64,000 nucleotides of DNA from NCBI GenBank assembly GCA_911728435.2, contig OU452200.1:34301715-34365714 (forward strand), in the 5' to 3' direction. Of the stretch, positions 1 to 11,592 are shown piece by piece. Below the pieces are notes generated by a model. The model had not been told where the DNA came from and made no database searches. It worked only from the letters and a program-made list of their open reading frames with translations. Position numbers and translations under genes: made by a program. How positions within the stretch are numbered: the stretch's first letter is position 1; every line of letters starts with the position of its first letter. This stretch comes from Apoderus coryli. Lineage: Eukaryota; Arthropoda; Insecta; Coleoptera; Attelabidae.

Positions 1-240
1 TCTGGTGGAAGCATGGTAGTGTGAAATAAATTTCCAACATAACTTAAAGTCTTGTTGCTTTATGTAACAAGCAATTCTTAAATAAAGCCTCCCTACTAAG
101 GGGATTCGGGCGCATCTAGTGTTGGCAATAGGATATAATGGAGTTGTTACTTCTTATCCGGCCATCGTTAGTGAACTGTGTTTCACCCGGCATATTGCCT
201 GTTCACGCTAGGTGTCGCCACAAACATCTTTCTCTCAAAA
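1..240. repeat. Dispersed repeat fragment, inverted copy near 10260
   Basis: The stretch at about 105-170 (gcgcatctagtgttggcaat and following) is the reverse complement of 10265-10325, with only scattered mismatches. No protein similarity was recognised, and the ends of the family are not defined here. It probably belongs to an unclassified non-coding transposon. Confidence 0.5.
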
Positions 241-1029
241 AAAAATAAGATTTACCTTACGAAACCCGTATTTTAACGGGTTCTTTTTTACCTTGATAAT
301 TTTCTACTTTTCATCTAAGGCGCTTGACCTTGACAATCTAAAAAAATTTACCCTGCGGCGCCTTATTCTTCACATCCATTTTTTACTTAAGGCCTACCTA
401 ATAGAATTCCCCACGAGCCGCCACTGGCTGTACGTCATATAATCTGTTTGTTCTTTATGTCACCTTATTTCTTTGTTAAACATAAACTTTCCATTTTCTA
501 TCTTCATCAAAAATAACTTACTTAACCGGTGAATTGTATCTGCAGATGTTATAAAATGCAATTGAGACGTTAGTTGCTTCTGGAAAATAATGAATTTGGC
601 AACTTGGGAATAATGTAGATGAATTGGACCGCTAGTTTCGATATAATGGCCAGCTCGATCCCAGACCTCACACGATTAGATTTTTTTGTGGGGGTACTTG
701 AAATTTAAGGTTTACGTTACAGCATCTGACAGTATTGACATTTTGAAACAACGAATTGTTGAACAATATAGGGCAATTTCGGCTGACACATTTGCACGAG
801 TACGACAATAGAATGCATTACTCTCAGGGAGTAGATGCAGCACATTTTGAACACTTAATTTAAAAACTGGTTCTTAAATCGTTATAAAAAAAAATAGTAT
901 GGCTGATATATTGCTGGTCAAATTTGTTAATACTTAGATGCTACTAACATTATTCCGAAATTATAGTCAGGACTTAGAAAGTATCACAGAACATCGAATG
1001 CGCGTTTGAATCTCACATATAATCTATAT
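241..1029. other. No recognised gene
   Basis: AT-rich sequence without a convincing open frame, splice-consistent exon or inverted repeat. A 76-codon frame at 212-442 has no recognisable motif and starts inside the repeat before it. Confidence 0.5.
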
Positions 1030-1059
1030 AGGACAATTATTGATTAAGGGCGAGCAGCA

Positions 1060-2176
1060 CTGTTAGTATCTCTCGATTTCTCGAAGGCATTTGACACTAT
1101 TCATCACGAGCTTTTCTGTGTTGCTGCTAAATTAAATTATATCTAATGGTTTTGACAATAGTTCCGTTGCTACTTAGAAAATCGATATCAAAGTGTTCCT
1201 CAAGGATCAATCCCGGGACCTTTACTCCTCATTTTATATACTGTTAGTATCTTTAATTCTTTGGAGCGTTGCCAGGTCAGTGCATTCGCTGATGATACTC
1301 AGTTGCTGTAGGACTTCGATCCATATAAATATGACAACGCTATGACCCATATAACTAATGATCTAGAGGCAGTTTCAATCTTTTCTAGGACACATAATTT
1401 AAAGTTAAATTCCGACAAGATCAAATTAATGATTTTTTGTCAGCAAAATATGCGAGTTATTTTTAAATCAAATATAGATTTAAAATTGGGTGATAACAGT
1501 TTAACATTTTCTGATAAAATGAAAGTTCTAGGCATTTTTCTAGATGAGAAACTGGGTTTCGAAAATCACATAAATCATGTTCTGAAGTGAACATACTTTC
1601 GGATGAAAATATTATATTCGAATAGGTACCTTTTGAACTTCAAAATCCGTAAAAAACTTAGGGAACCGTTTGTCATGTCCGTCTTGAATTTTTGTAATGT
1701 TGTGTAACATCACTGCATCGAGGTTGTTAAGAAGAATCGATTACAGTATGTCCAAAATACTTGCTGTAGATTCATTTTTGGTTTGAAGAGGTACGACCAT
1801 ATTACGCAGTTCAGGTTCAGAAAACAACTTGAATGGCTTAAAGTTGAGTATGTTGTTAGGTATCATTTCGCTACATTTATAAACTGACTTCTAAAGGTTT
1901 TAAAACCTCTTTATTTAAGGGAAAAACTGTTTTTGAGATAGGAATCTCATCTTGTAAACATTCGTGTACATAATTCACTGACAATGCCGCGATTTTACAC
2001 TGCAAATTTTAAAAAATATTTTACATACCATGCTGTTAGATTTTACAATACCTTAAAGGCTCAAATGAAATTTTCAATTGATTGCTTTGCATAACATGCA
2101 TGTCTAATCTACGATTTTATTTTTGATATGTATGTTCCTTTTTTTTTTGGAAAATAAAGACGTTTATTATTATTAC
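1060..2176 (+). pseudogene. Non-LTR retrotransposon, decayed RT and 3' tail
   Basis: Broken reverse transcriptase of a jockey/CR1-like non-LTR element. Around 1070-1140 the frame reads LDFSKAFDTIHHEL. Around 1193-1305 it reads SVPQGSIPGPLL followed by FADDTQ, the equivalent of the catalytic F/YADD box. An uninterrupted piece at 1342-1590 (82 residues) contains LNSDKIKLMIF and VLGIFLDEKLGFENHI, typical of the RT thumb region. Stops and frameshifts separate the pieces, so nothing functional can be made. The unit ends with an AATAAAG-type signal and a short TTATTATTATTA tail, the usual 3' end of such elements. The 5' part is missing, as expected for truncated retrotransposition. Confidence 0.8.
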
Positions 2177-2484
2177 TTTTATATACGTATTTTCAATACC
2201 TTGCGAATCAGATATCACTGGCTTAAGGTTCCGTTTAAAAATGTTGGTCACATTGGCCCTTTACCACAGTATAATAAATAATACAGTATTCTAACTTTCC
2301 GCTTGCGAGCCGTCCTGCGCATGCCGCCATTATGGGTTAAAACGTCACAATAATCGCATAGACGTAGATAGATACCGTTCACTCCTCCTAAATAAATATT
2401 GTGGTTAAATCTAATTCTGTGTTTTGTGTTGTTGGTATAGTGTTCGTGAGAATTAAAAGGATTTTATTTTTATTCAGGTATCTT

Positions 2485-2589
2485 ATGATTAATACAATGA
2501 ACAATCAGGGAGGACATGTGTGTGCTGCAAAATTTTGTCCCAAACACTTGCTCTAAACATTTTTTTCGCTTCCCCACAGATCCTGTTAG
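2485..2589 (+). pseudogene. THAP-domain first exon, frameshifted
   Basis: After a splice-acceptor-like TTTTTATTCAG, an ATG at 2485 opens a frame reading MINTMNNQGGHVCAAKFCPK. The Cys-x4-Cys start of a C2CH THAP zinc finger is visible. A frame change then gives HFFRFPTDPVR, the conserved FxxFP segment, and the exon ends at a GTGAGT donor (2590). The frameshift makes this copy non-functional. THAP fingers bind DNA in P-element transposases and related host proteins. The exon lies inside the TIR element 2265-3608 and is missing from the shorter copy at 36599. Confidence 0.55.
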
Positions 2590-2789
2590 GTGAGTAATAA
2601 GTAAAAATAATGATGAATACTAGATAATTTTACGTTTATAACAACTATTTGTATAACCGTAAAATTTATATTACGAAATATGTTTTTAAACTAAATGAAA
2701 GTAAAACATAAATAAACACAAGTTGTCGCGTGGCGAGATAGCATGATAATGCAATCAGCTATGGGTTATAATATTATTGACAATATATA

Positions 2790-3330
2790 TTTATATGGCC
2801 CTTATTTGACTAAAATTGCTGAGAACAGGATTCAGTTGATGCAGAATTCAGGCACACGGCTTGTATGTGGAATGCGTAGGGGTGAAAGAGGCTAGCAATA
2901 AAATTAAGGAAATCGGCTGGTTAAGAATGAAACAACGTGGGATTTTCATTCACTAATTTTGATTAATAAAAAAAAGTTTCGGGGATCTGTGTATAATGTG
3001 AATATTCCTTATAAAACTGTCATTACGCCACCGCTACACTCAACATCAATCTTTGAGCGGTGATTTTCCTATACGGTTTCAAAATATTACAACGCTCTAC
3101 CGGAGAATATAAAAAGTTTACAGGGGTTTTCGTTTAAGAGCGCCTGTCTGACACGTAATAGAACAAATTAATTTGTAAACATAAGCTACCTACTTAATTT
3201 GGCCAGCGATGTAAAACAGTTTTCAGATAGGTTTAAGCTAAAATATAAGTTAAAGTTAGGAAGCACTGCTTCAACGTTTGTAAAAATGTCTTTTTTTTAC
3301 TAATAAAGTCTTTATTATTATTGTATTTAT
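2790..3330 (+). pseudogene. Non-LTR RT C-terminal remnant inside TIR element
   Basis: Frames here resemble the C-terminal part of jockey/CR1-like ORF2, with RIQLMQNSGTRLVCGMRRGE, then IKEIGWLRMKQR, then FPIRFQNITTLYRRI-like text out of frame. The region ends in AATAAAGTCTTTATTATTATTG, a typical tail. The same fragment with the same ends is present in the second P-like copy (about 36985-37520), so it was captured before that element spread. Several frameshifts and stops are present. Confidence 0.6.
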
Positions 3331-3615
3331 TATTATTATTAAAAATCACACAATCATGTCAACATTTACCTGATAACACCACTCAAGGCTGTTTTCAATC
3401 ACTATGACACCACAAATATTTCTGAAATTGACAGCGATATTATTATGTACTTAAATATTTTTACAAAAATAAAAATACAGTACTGTGGTTAGAAACCGAA
3501 AACTATAATTATTTTAGTGACTTTTAACCCAACATGGCGGCGTTATACGTCACAGTTTAGTTCAATGTGCCAACGCAGACTCGGAATGCTGTACGTATTA
3601 ATGATATGCCTTTAC

Positions 3616-4417
3616 TATATATCTACGACTATTATCACACTATTTTAAATATAACCGTTCAAAAGATACGAGGGGGAAGGGTTCTTTTGACTAGCACTGT
3701 ATAAGTTGCTTGCTTAGACAAATAAAATAAAACAAATAAATATAACGATCCACTTATTTATTATTTTGAATGTAACAAACTTATAATTAAATATACGTAA
3801 TTACTTTTATTGTCGAGTTAACCAATTATTACTTTCCTTATCAACGTGGAGGTGTTTAGGACGACCTAAAAATAACAAAATTAACTTTTAGAAATGTAGG
3901 AATTATAATAATAGAGTAGCAAAAGACATTTCAAATCAATTAATTACAGCGAGATATGATGAACAATTCAATGAAAGGGAATACAAGGACAAGAATTAGA
4001 ATGTGCTGAATTTGAGTTTTGAGCAGAAGCTGATCATATGGTGATGCTGTTCAGTTCAATTCTACAACAATTTCTTCGGTAGCCCTAAATAGGGGTCAAT
4101 GTTGATTCAAGCTTGATAATAATTCTGTGAACATGTTAGAAATGTCAATCAAGATTTAGCATAACAAAAGGAATTTCCCGCCAACTACATAATATCATTG
4201 CAGGTGTTTTTGGAAATTATAGATGTTTTATTCTTCAGGAAAACTAAAGGGTAAAGGGAAATTCCAGCCAACAAAATATTATTAATGAGTTGCTTGTTAC
4301 ATGTTGCTAACAAGGCTTGATTCTGTTCCACACCATACATTTACCAGGTGGGCCATTTCGCTGATATCAACTCAGGGGTAGCGGCAGCAATACCATACCA
4401 GCACGAGTAGTTTTAAG
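3616..4417. other. No gene; dispersed repeat at 4290-4420
   Basis: Nothing coding was recognised. About 4290-4420 matches 10085-10215 in direct orientation (shared pieces such as caccat, ttaccag, gccgtttcgttgat and agcacgag), so the second half belongs to the same unclassified dispersed repeat as the window start. Confidence 0.4.
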
Positions 4418-6440
4418 TACACTCTGTCCAAGATAAGAATGGGATACCATTGGAATCTTAAAAACGATAGGAGTTACAATGTCGGTTAAATCAGAGAAAA
4501 GTTGTACAATTTAAGCACCTTTTAATTGTTTTTTTTTGTCAAAAGTAAAGTAACTTTATCCGTTTTCGAGAATTTTTATAAAAAACGATTTCTTGCGATT
4601 TTAGGTTTTATTTATTTCTAACATTATTTTTACAGATATAAAAAAATTAAAAGCACTTCCTGATTGTTACTTTTTTAGGAAAAAAGATAGCGTTGACAAA
4701 TTTTCACTGCGACGTTTCATTTTTGAAAAACCATCATCAACTTTGTTTTTTTAATTACGGCTCTGGATTTGTTATTGTTAAATTTCAAGCCATTTTCAAT
4801 CCAAAAATAGATGGTAGGGTAAACCACCCAGTTATTGGACATGTGGGAGTTATTGGACAAAGTGTGTTTATTAAACTGAAATAAGATTTTTAAGAGTATT
4901 AAGTCATTTGAAACCCCACACATGGCGACTCTATTGGTTAGAGCCGCCTTAACATCAAACGTTGTTTTAGTGGGAACTGTGCTTTTGTTCATTCATGTAT
5001 TGTGAATGCTGTATTTTTAATAAAGTTCTAAGGTATGTTCAGTTGTTTGTATATTTTAAAATAATTATAAAAATCAAATACGAGTACTGTCTAACCATGT
5101 ATATTATTAACAAGTTACTTAATGCGATAAATAATGAAGACTTTAGAAATATAAATCATTAAGGGTGGGTTTTTAGGGGTGTCCAAAAACTAGGTAAATA
5201 AAAAAGCCAAAAATCAGTGATTGGACATCTGTCCAGTTACTAATCCAGACAATATTTTTGTTCTTTTTTTTTCACATTTGCAGCATATTTCACTCTCTTT
5301 CTCTGAATATGAGTTCCATTATTCTTCTTTGTTATAACTAGTTATTAGACAGTTTTCCAATAACTAAATCAAAAGGTGTCCAATAACTAAATTTCATTTC
5401 ATGTCCTAGTCCTAGAACGTATCTCATTTTTGATAACTTAAAAAAATTATCTGGAACATTTCGAAAAAAAATGTGCCCTATAATTAGAGGATAAACAGAA
5501 AAAGCTACAGGGACAAAGGAAAAGAGATTGCGATTGAAACAAAAAACTGACGCAAATGGAAAACACATATAGTGGTGCTACTGAAGAGAGAGGACCTTTT
5601 TGCTAAGTATAAAAATGAATCTTTCAAATATGGGTATTAGATATTAAATTTGTAGTACCAAGTAAAATATTTTACAAGAAACTGTGGTTCTCTATTGTTT
5701 GAACTGCCAGATACGTTTCATTTGATACCAGAATCACAGACCTACTCTCTAACGGACTCACGTTGAAATTCCTTAAGTATCCAATAACTGGGTGGTTTAC
5801 CCTATTTAAAATTATCCAAAAAAAATCGCCCTAGTTTGGCACTTATTTTGCGAAAAACATTCACCTGAGAAAGGCGTTTTATAATAACTTCAAAAAGCAC
5901 AAAAATTTCAACTAAATTTAAACAACCGCGTATAGAATAACATGTTGTACTGAGACAACTAAATTGTGAAATAATAATAAATAATAGTGAGTAACGACCA
6001 AAGAATGTGCTAAATCTACTACTCTGCATTCAGTCAGTTAAGTGCCAAACTATGGAGATTTTTTTGGAATAAGTTTAAATTTAAATAACAGCAAAAAATA
6101 CTGTAAACTTATTTAAACTATTACGTGTGATACAGCACCTAATTTGGAATTGAAAATGGCTCTAAATTTAAAAATAAAAAATTCATGGCCGTATTTAAAA
6201 AAACGAAGTTGATGATGGTTTCTCAAAACCGAAACGTCGTAGTGAGTATTTGTAAACGCTATATTTTTCTGCTCAACAAGTAACATTGAGGAAATGCTTT
6301 TAATTTTTTTATATCTATAAATAAAAACTAAAATCGCAAGAAATTGTTTCTTCAAAAATTCTCGAAAACGGCTAACGTTGTAACTCCTACCGTTTCCAAG
6401 ATTCCAATGCTATTCCATTCTTATCTTGGACACAGTGTAT
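4418..6440. mobile_element. Large palindromic (foldback) element, copy 1
   Basis: The outer ends are inverse copies: ctgtccaagataagaatggg at 4427 matches cattcttatcttggacacag at 6416. The arms continue for about 390 bp through the acgatttcttgcgattttag segment and the cgacgtttc...ccatcatcaac segment. The right arm also holds a smaller inner palindrome (5805-6090). A copy with the same arms lies at 37960-38760. Each arm contains the hammerhead-like core in a weakened form (TTGATGA in place of CTGATGA). A separate TIR element is inserted at 4817-5802. No protein is encoded. Confidence 0.75.
4817..5802. mobile_element. TIR element (GGGTAAACCACCC ends) nested in foldback
   Basis: The ends are GGGTAAACCACCCAGTTATT and its exact inverse, flanked by TA on both sides (4815-4816 and 5803-5804). 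That pattern fits a Tc1/mariner-type non-autonomous element of 986 bp. The motif agttattggac or its inverse recurs several times inside. No transposase fragment was found. It sits at the fold of the larger palindrome. Confidence 0.7.
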
Positions 6441-6613
6441 ATAAGATGGAGAATGCGACAGTGTTGCAGCAACATGCCTAGTGAAACAAAATTTCAGAAC
6501 GACAGTAGCCATACAAATATCTGTTACAACTGAACAAAATAATTGTGCCAATTTGAACAGAGACAAATTAATATCCGCTAAGGTTTTTGCTGAACTCCTG
6601 TATACTCACTTAC

Positions 6614-6801
6614 TTAGGGAAATCATAAGGACACAAAGTAACTCCATTTACTCGGAATTCCTTCAAGCTAGGTATTTTGCCTTCATATTTTACAGCTATG
6701 GTAATAGTATCTCTTTGGTTAGCATTGAATACTTTCTTGCCGTTGGTAATTAAAAATTCTTTTCGGTCCTCGGACACATCCGGGCTCAGTTCATATCCAT
6801 T
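6614..6801 (-). CDS. gd-like serine protease, second visible exon (Gd N-terminal domain)
   Basis: The exon is read on the minus strand from a TATTTTCAG acceptor (coding starts at 6801) to a GTAAGTGAGT donor (coding ends at 6614). It encodes NGYELSPDVSEDRKEFLI and then VKYEGKIPSLKEFRVNGVTLC. This is the second half of the N-terminal domain found in gastrulation-defective-type serine proteases, where a strand, a P-x-L segment and a NG-x-x-x-C end recur. It joins in phase with the exon at 8683-8937. The protease domain is not seen in the window; the gene must continue beyond the left edge or be truncated. The palindrome 4418-6440 would lie in the next intron. Confidence 0.6.
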
Positions 6802-7323
6802 CTGAAAATAGCGAACAGAACAATAAAAGAAAAACTTTTTTTTTGCTATTAAAAACAAGAAACGAAAGAGAATAAAAATTTTAATGAGTTTAGCTGCTCT
6901 ATGGCGTAATTAGAGCAAGATGCTAATTAGCCGAACACAACGGAAAATAAAAGATAGAAGAAACGGTAATATGCCTGGTTAGGGGTTGAAATTAATATGC
7001 CAGCGTATTTTTCCGTAAATTACTGTGTACTTGTTATTAAGCTGACGGTTGAAATATTGTTTGTTTTATCATAATTTGCTAATCGTGGGCTGATTAGAAT
7101 ATTAGCTGTAGGTACATTTATTATAGCTACGTGAGTAATATGCAGCGATAACTACATACAAATTATTTAGAGTGATTTAGAAAATTATTGGCTAGAACAC
7201 TATACAGGGATTGCCTTCGAAAATTATGCAGCTTTAACATACCTAATGGAAACTGGGGTCGAGTGATACAAAAATTCGTTTGCGTCTTTTTTATTCAAAA
7301 AATTAATTCTACAGATAAATATA

Positions 7324-8564
7324 CGAGGGTTGCCTTTTATATTTCGGGATTAGAGAACAACAACAAATATTAATCATCGAAAATCACTTTATTGTTTTTC
7401 AAAATATTCCCCATGAAGATCTATACAATTTTGCATGCGTTTGAACCAATTGTCGAAGCACTTTTGCCACTCTGATTGAGGTATCTCCAAAAAATGCATT
7501 CTGAATGCAGCAAACGCTTCTTCAGGTGTCGAAGAACGTTGGCCTCTCAGTTTATTTTTTACGTACGGTAATAAAAAGAAGTCATTCGGTGCCAAGTCAG
7601 GACTATACGGCGGATGACTCATCAAATCGATGTTTTGGGTGCTCAAAAATGCAGTTGTTTGAGCCGATGTGTGAGAGCTCGCATTGTCGTGGTGAAGAGT
7701 GATTCGTCTTCGACGGTTGGTTTTCCTGATATCTTGGAAGACAACTGGCAAACAAATGGTTGTGTACCACTCAGAATTGACTGTTCTGCGTTGTTCTAGT
7801 GGTACGGTTGCGACATGTCCAGTTTTTCCGAAAAAATAGGCAACCATTTGCTTGGAAGTGCTTCGTGGGCGAACAACTTTTGTTGGATTTGGCTCATCTT
7901 GAAACACCCATACAGTCGACTGCATAAATCCACGATTCATCACCTGACACGATGTCATAGACGTGTTTCGAAGCACCGCGATCGTCTATTTGAGCATTTT
8001 TTCGACCAACCGACACGAGCCTTTTTTTAAGCGATTGACAAATTGTGTGGGATCCAACGCGAACAAATTTTTTTCACAGTCAAATGTTTATGCAATATTG
8101 AATGTATGCTGGTCCCACTAATGCCTAAGGTTGTCTCAATCTCTTGATAGGTCACATTACCATCTTGCAATATCAGTTCGCGCCAGCATCAATGGCTTTC
8201 GGAACAACAACTGATTTTGGATGACCTTCACGAAATTCGTCTTGGAGTCAACTACGACCACGATTGAATTCACCATACCATCGATAAACACTGGTCCTTG
8301 ATGGAGCTTCATCGCCAAAAATTGAGTTAAGTTCATCCATGCACTGTTGCTGAGTTAATCCACGTCGAAAGTTGTCAAAAATAATCGCCCGAAAATGTTC
8401 AAGATTTAATTCCATTTTTGGACCGAAATGAATCTTTTAAGATACTGTAAACAACGTACTGAGTACTTATAATCTCAAAAATGTCCAACTTTACGATAAA
8501 GCTATCAGTTGCCAGATGGCAACATCAAGGTTGCCCAATCCCGAAATATAAAAAGCATCCCTCG
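7324..8564 (-). mobile_element. mariner transposon, copy A
   Basis: Tc1/mariner-superfamily element of 1.24 kb. TIRs begin CGAGGGTTGCCTTTTATATT and a TA duplication stands at 7322-7323 and 8565-8566. The transposase is on the minus strand. The same family occurs at 16637-17907 and 49663-50924. It lies in the intron between the two gd-like exons, in the same orientation as the gene. Confidence 0.92.
7389..8415 (-). pseudogene. mariner transposase (DD34D), inactivated
   Basis: The frame begins MELN at 8415 and shows the N-terminal helix-turn-helix region with RTSVYRWYGEFNRGR. A stop follows a few residues later and frameshifts occur around 8170-8190. The C-terminal 195 residues (7976-7389) are open, with the second catalytic Asp in HHDNASSHTS and the third in the block PPYSPDLAPNDFF. 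The first catalytic region (DESW) is damaged. The enzyme would catalyse cut-and-paste transposition at TA; this copy cannot. Confidence 0.9.
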
Positions 8565-8682
8565 TAGGTAGTGTCACAGCGGACTTCAAAATGGTTATAT
8601 CCGCCTTAATCTCAATTTTTTTTTCTATTTCGTTATTTTGTTGATGAATGAAAATGTACATTTCTTATAAGTTAATACTTAC

Positions 8683-8937
8683 ACCTAATACACTCAAACT
8701 AGAGATTGGCTCATCGAAAATCAATGAAACCCAAACTCCATGTAGTTTATGTGGCGAAAAAATTGTTACAAATCCCTCATATTCGCCTGGAGTTGTCCTA
8801 CGACCATACTGGAAAAATTCAGGACACGGTGAGGGTGTACCGTTGTCTTCTTTGGGTTGCACTAAAGGACCTACTGCTGCACTAAAAGCAGTACCAAGGA
8901 ATATAACGAAAATTGGGATGACTTGGTAAAGTGACAT
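8683..8937 (-). CDS. gd-like serine protease, signal-peptide exon
   Basis: This 85-codon exon starts with ATG at 8937, directly after a TTTGTTTCAG acceptor, so a 5' UTR exon is expected upstream. It ends at GTAAGTATT (donor at 8682). Residues 1-20 (MSLYQVIPIFVIFLGTAFSA) form a hydrophobic signal peptide. Residues 37-85 contain SPCPEFFQY, GEYEGFVTIFSP and VSLIFDEPISSL, matching the Gd N-terminal domain of secreted clip-cascade-like proteases of the gastrulation-defective family, which act in extracellular proteolytic cascades. The codon phase matches the exon at 6614-6801. The family assignment is from remembered motif pattern, without a search. Confidence 0.62.
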
Positions 8938-9283
8938 CTGAAACAAACGGTTTTTTTTAATAATTTTGCTTCTTTTACAGCAAAGTACATAGAAAATGAT
9001 GATTAAACCTCGGTGTTCGATAGTGGCAGAAGAGCTAGTTTATGTGGGAGAAATCCCAGCAAAATTTCACAAGCATGCTTACAAATCTTAAAATACAATT
9101 ACATTTAAAATTTCCCAAAATAGACAATTAAACGTCGTTTGTGAATTGAAGAAAATCGTCATATGCCGACTAAAGAAATATCACTGGATGACAATAGTGG
9201 ACAATCATTGGTAAACGGATTAAAAAATTCGCGGAATGAATATTTCTTGTACAAGTGTACTCGTCAGTACATAAAATCAAGCC

Positions 9284-9920
9284 AGAATACAGAGGGTACA
9301 GAACTTCTGCTGCCAGTTTGTTTTTTGCTTGAGAAAATATGATCATATATCACATAAGATTAAAGAACTTAATTGGCTAAAGATGTCTGAAAGACGGGAA
9401 CTCAGTTTTTGTTCTGTATTATTTAAAATTATTAAAACAAAAATACCGAAAGTACTGTTTGATAAGCTGAGCCCGCGATCATCCATTCACGCGGTAAAGT
9501 TGTATAACTCTTGTATTTCCCAACATGTACAATCCAGTTTAAACTCAATCAGAATAAAAATAAGAAATATGTTGTTGAGCAAACGTCAGTAGCCTTTCAG
9601 GGATTGGCTATATGTATTTATACATTATTAATGTTAATAATGATGATTTTTATCACATTTATATATTTTCTCCTTTATAAGCATAATAATGCTAATTTAT
9701 ATATTTTTTTTCTCCTTTGCAGCATATTGTTATTATCGTTTATTGTCTCGTTGTCGTATTCTTGTTGTAAATCTAAACAAATTCAAGTACCTAAGTAGTG
9801 TAGAAGTGAATTGTCATGTCTGTATAATTTGCAAATTAGGTTAAGGGCTTGGAGTAGCATATTGCTAAACTTCGCCTTGTTTGTAAATTTCTTCCAAATT
9901 GAGACGATTTATTATTATTA
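9284..9920 (+). pseudogene. Non-LTR retrotransposon 3' end (RT C-terminus)
   Basis: The frame reads RIQRVQNFCCQFVFCLRKYD at about 9284 and continues as HISHKIKELNWLKMSERREL to the stop near 9592. The motif RIQ-x-x-QN followed by I-x-W-L-x-M-x-x-R is typical of the C-terminal region of jockey/CR1-like ORF2 proteins. The RT core is absent. The following 330 bases are a non-coding tail ending in GACGATTTATTATTATTA, again a characteristic end. It is 5' truncated. Confidence 0.75.
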
Positions 9921-10085
9921 TATCTTATTCAGGAGCATATCATTTTCCTTTTATTTAGTAGGCTTTGACAAAATTCTAATCTAGTTGATACATTTTTTGG
10001 TAATAAATTTAAGACAGGTGCAAATGCGTAAAGAAATAATTTTTTGTGAATTGCTTGGTACATAAAGTAATAAGACTTTTAGTTA

Positions 10086-10350
10086 TGTTAGAAATTTGCT
10101 TCACACCACCATGCTTTTACCAGACAGGCCGTTTCGTTGATTCACAACTCATCAGTGGTGATCGGCAGACAGTGTACCCAAACTTCCAACATTTACGAGG
10201 AGCTTATACTAGCACGAGAGATGAAAGACAACAAGATGTTTTTGGCTAGTATGAGCGGTCAATAAGATCGCTGGACGAGAAGCAACAACTCCATCATATC
10301 CTATTGCCAACACTAGATGCGCCCGAACTCTCTGGCGGCCTGAAATTTTC
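10086..10350 (+). repeat. Dispersed repeat, second copy
   Basis: Direct match to about 4290-4420, and inverted match to 105-170 at its end (cctattgccaacactagatg). Together the three copies outline a family of at least 270 bp. No coding potential was recognised. Confidence 0.5.
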
Positions 10351-10885
10351 GCGATACGAACCAAAATATCTTTTTGTTGTTTTAGCGTATTTGTTTCGGT
10401 CGTCCACTAGGATTTTTTTTAATAAAGTAAATTTTTTTTGAAAATTCTTGGGACTATTTGCCCATATGGGATTGTTCTGGTTGGGTAGACCCAGTCAATC
10501 CAGACATTAAAGAAACAGTGCTTACTCTCTATCACGCTGAGACTTCTTTTACACATTTTAATGTGTCAAAGAAACTGTTATTGTATAATATGATTATATT
10601 TATTGCATTGTACAGGGTGTCCCAAACTCGGCGCCCCAGGCCTATTGTATGAAAACGGGATAAGATATTAAAAATCTTTTGAAGTGGTATTAATTGTGTT
10701 GCATTCAGGTATATTTTACGCCAAAAAATATTTTTTTCCGATTTTGCAAAATACAGAAAATGGCGTCATCAGTATTATTTTTCCACAAACATACCTATAT
10801 TTTGCCACATTCCTAAAGCCCTAATTTTTCTAAATACTTTTTTACTTATAAATTTGTTTCAATTTTCATCCGCTAAAAAGCTAGA

Positions 10886-11257
10886 GTGCCAAAACTTTTG
10901 AAATGTTCGGGAGTTTATGGACTTTCTTGTCACGACTATAATAGCATTTATATCGGCCAATCTGGCCGTAGGATCCTTACGAGAATCAAGGAACATTTGT
11001 ATTATTACAACCGTTATAAGAATACCGATATTTTAAATACTCCATCTACTTTTGCAAACCATCTAAACGCGACAAATCACAACTTCGATGTTTTGAATAA
11101 TTCAACGTTATTACATAGGTGTAATAAGGGCTCCCGTTTAAATTATTTGGAGATTTTGGAGATTATGAAGGCTAAGTCAAATAATAGTGTCACTTGCTTG
11201 AATGACCAAACATCTTTCATTGAGTCCCCTATTATTAATTCACTCTTTAATTTGTAA
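10886..11257 (+). pseudogene. PLE GIY-YIG endonuclease domain
   Basis: This 123-residue open frame contains SGVYGLSC followed by IYIGQSGRRILTRIKEH. These are the GVY and YIG strands plus the catalytic Arg and the x-E-H segment of GIY-YIG nucleases. In Penelope-like elements this domain follows the RT and nicks target DNA during integration. The displayed start is not a real start, because the frame is cut off on the 5' side and the RT domain is lost. The C-terminal stop (11257) appears natural. The domain itself carries no stop, so the copy may be fairly young. Confidence 0.82.
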
Positions 11258-11592
11258 CGTGTTCAATTTTTGTGCCCCTCTTTAATGCTTTTTTTGCATG
11301 CCTCATTTAAGTTTACTATTTTTACGATTCTTTAGAATTTCAGTCCAGTTCAATTCAATTCTTTTTGGACACACTGTACTTATAGCAAAAGGTTAAACGT
11401 TTTTCGTTTTTTCCTTTTGATATATTTGAATCTGGTCTTGGATGCATTAAAATTCTTATTTTATTTATTTACTCAACACAGAAGAATGGTAAGTTTTTTA
11501 CCTTATGAACTTATGTATACATTTGTTGCCCGTTGTACGTTTTATTTATTTATTTTTTCTCTTATCCGTTCGTTTTGATCTTTATTGTAGGA

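Larger units (their letters stand above)
2265..3608 (+). mobile_element. P-element-like TIR transposon, copy 1
   Basis: The element starts CACAGTATAATAAATA and ends with a diverged inverse (AATGCTGTACGTATTAATG). It is flanked by an exact 7-bp duplication CCTTTAC at 2258-2264 and 3609-3615. A subterminal inverted pair containing GCCGCCAT and GGGTTAAAA lies about 60-80 bp inside each end. A second copy at 36599-37786 fixes the boundaries. Inside are a THAP exon (2485-2589) and the tail of a non-LTR retrotransposon (2790-3330). The THAP exon, TIRs and 7-8 bp target duplication suggest the P superfamily, but no catalytic transposase region is present, so that assignment is inference. Confidence 0.65.

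Noticed and set aside
7505..8030. Plus-strand open frames across mariner copy A (also 16818-17375 and 49838-50348)
   Set aside because: They are antisense to the transposase and exist only because the transposase codon usage leaves the other frames open; the same shadows recur in all three copies.
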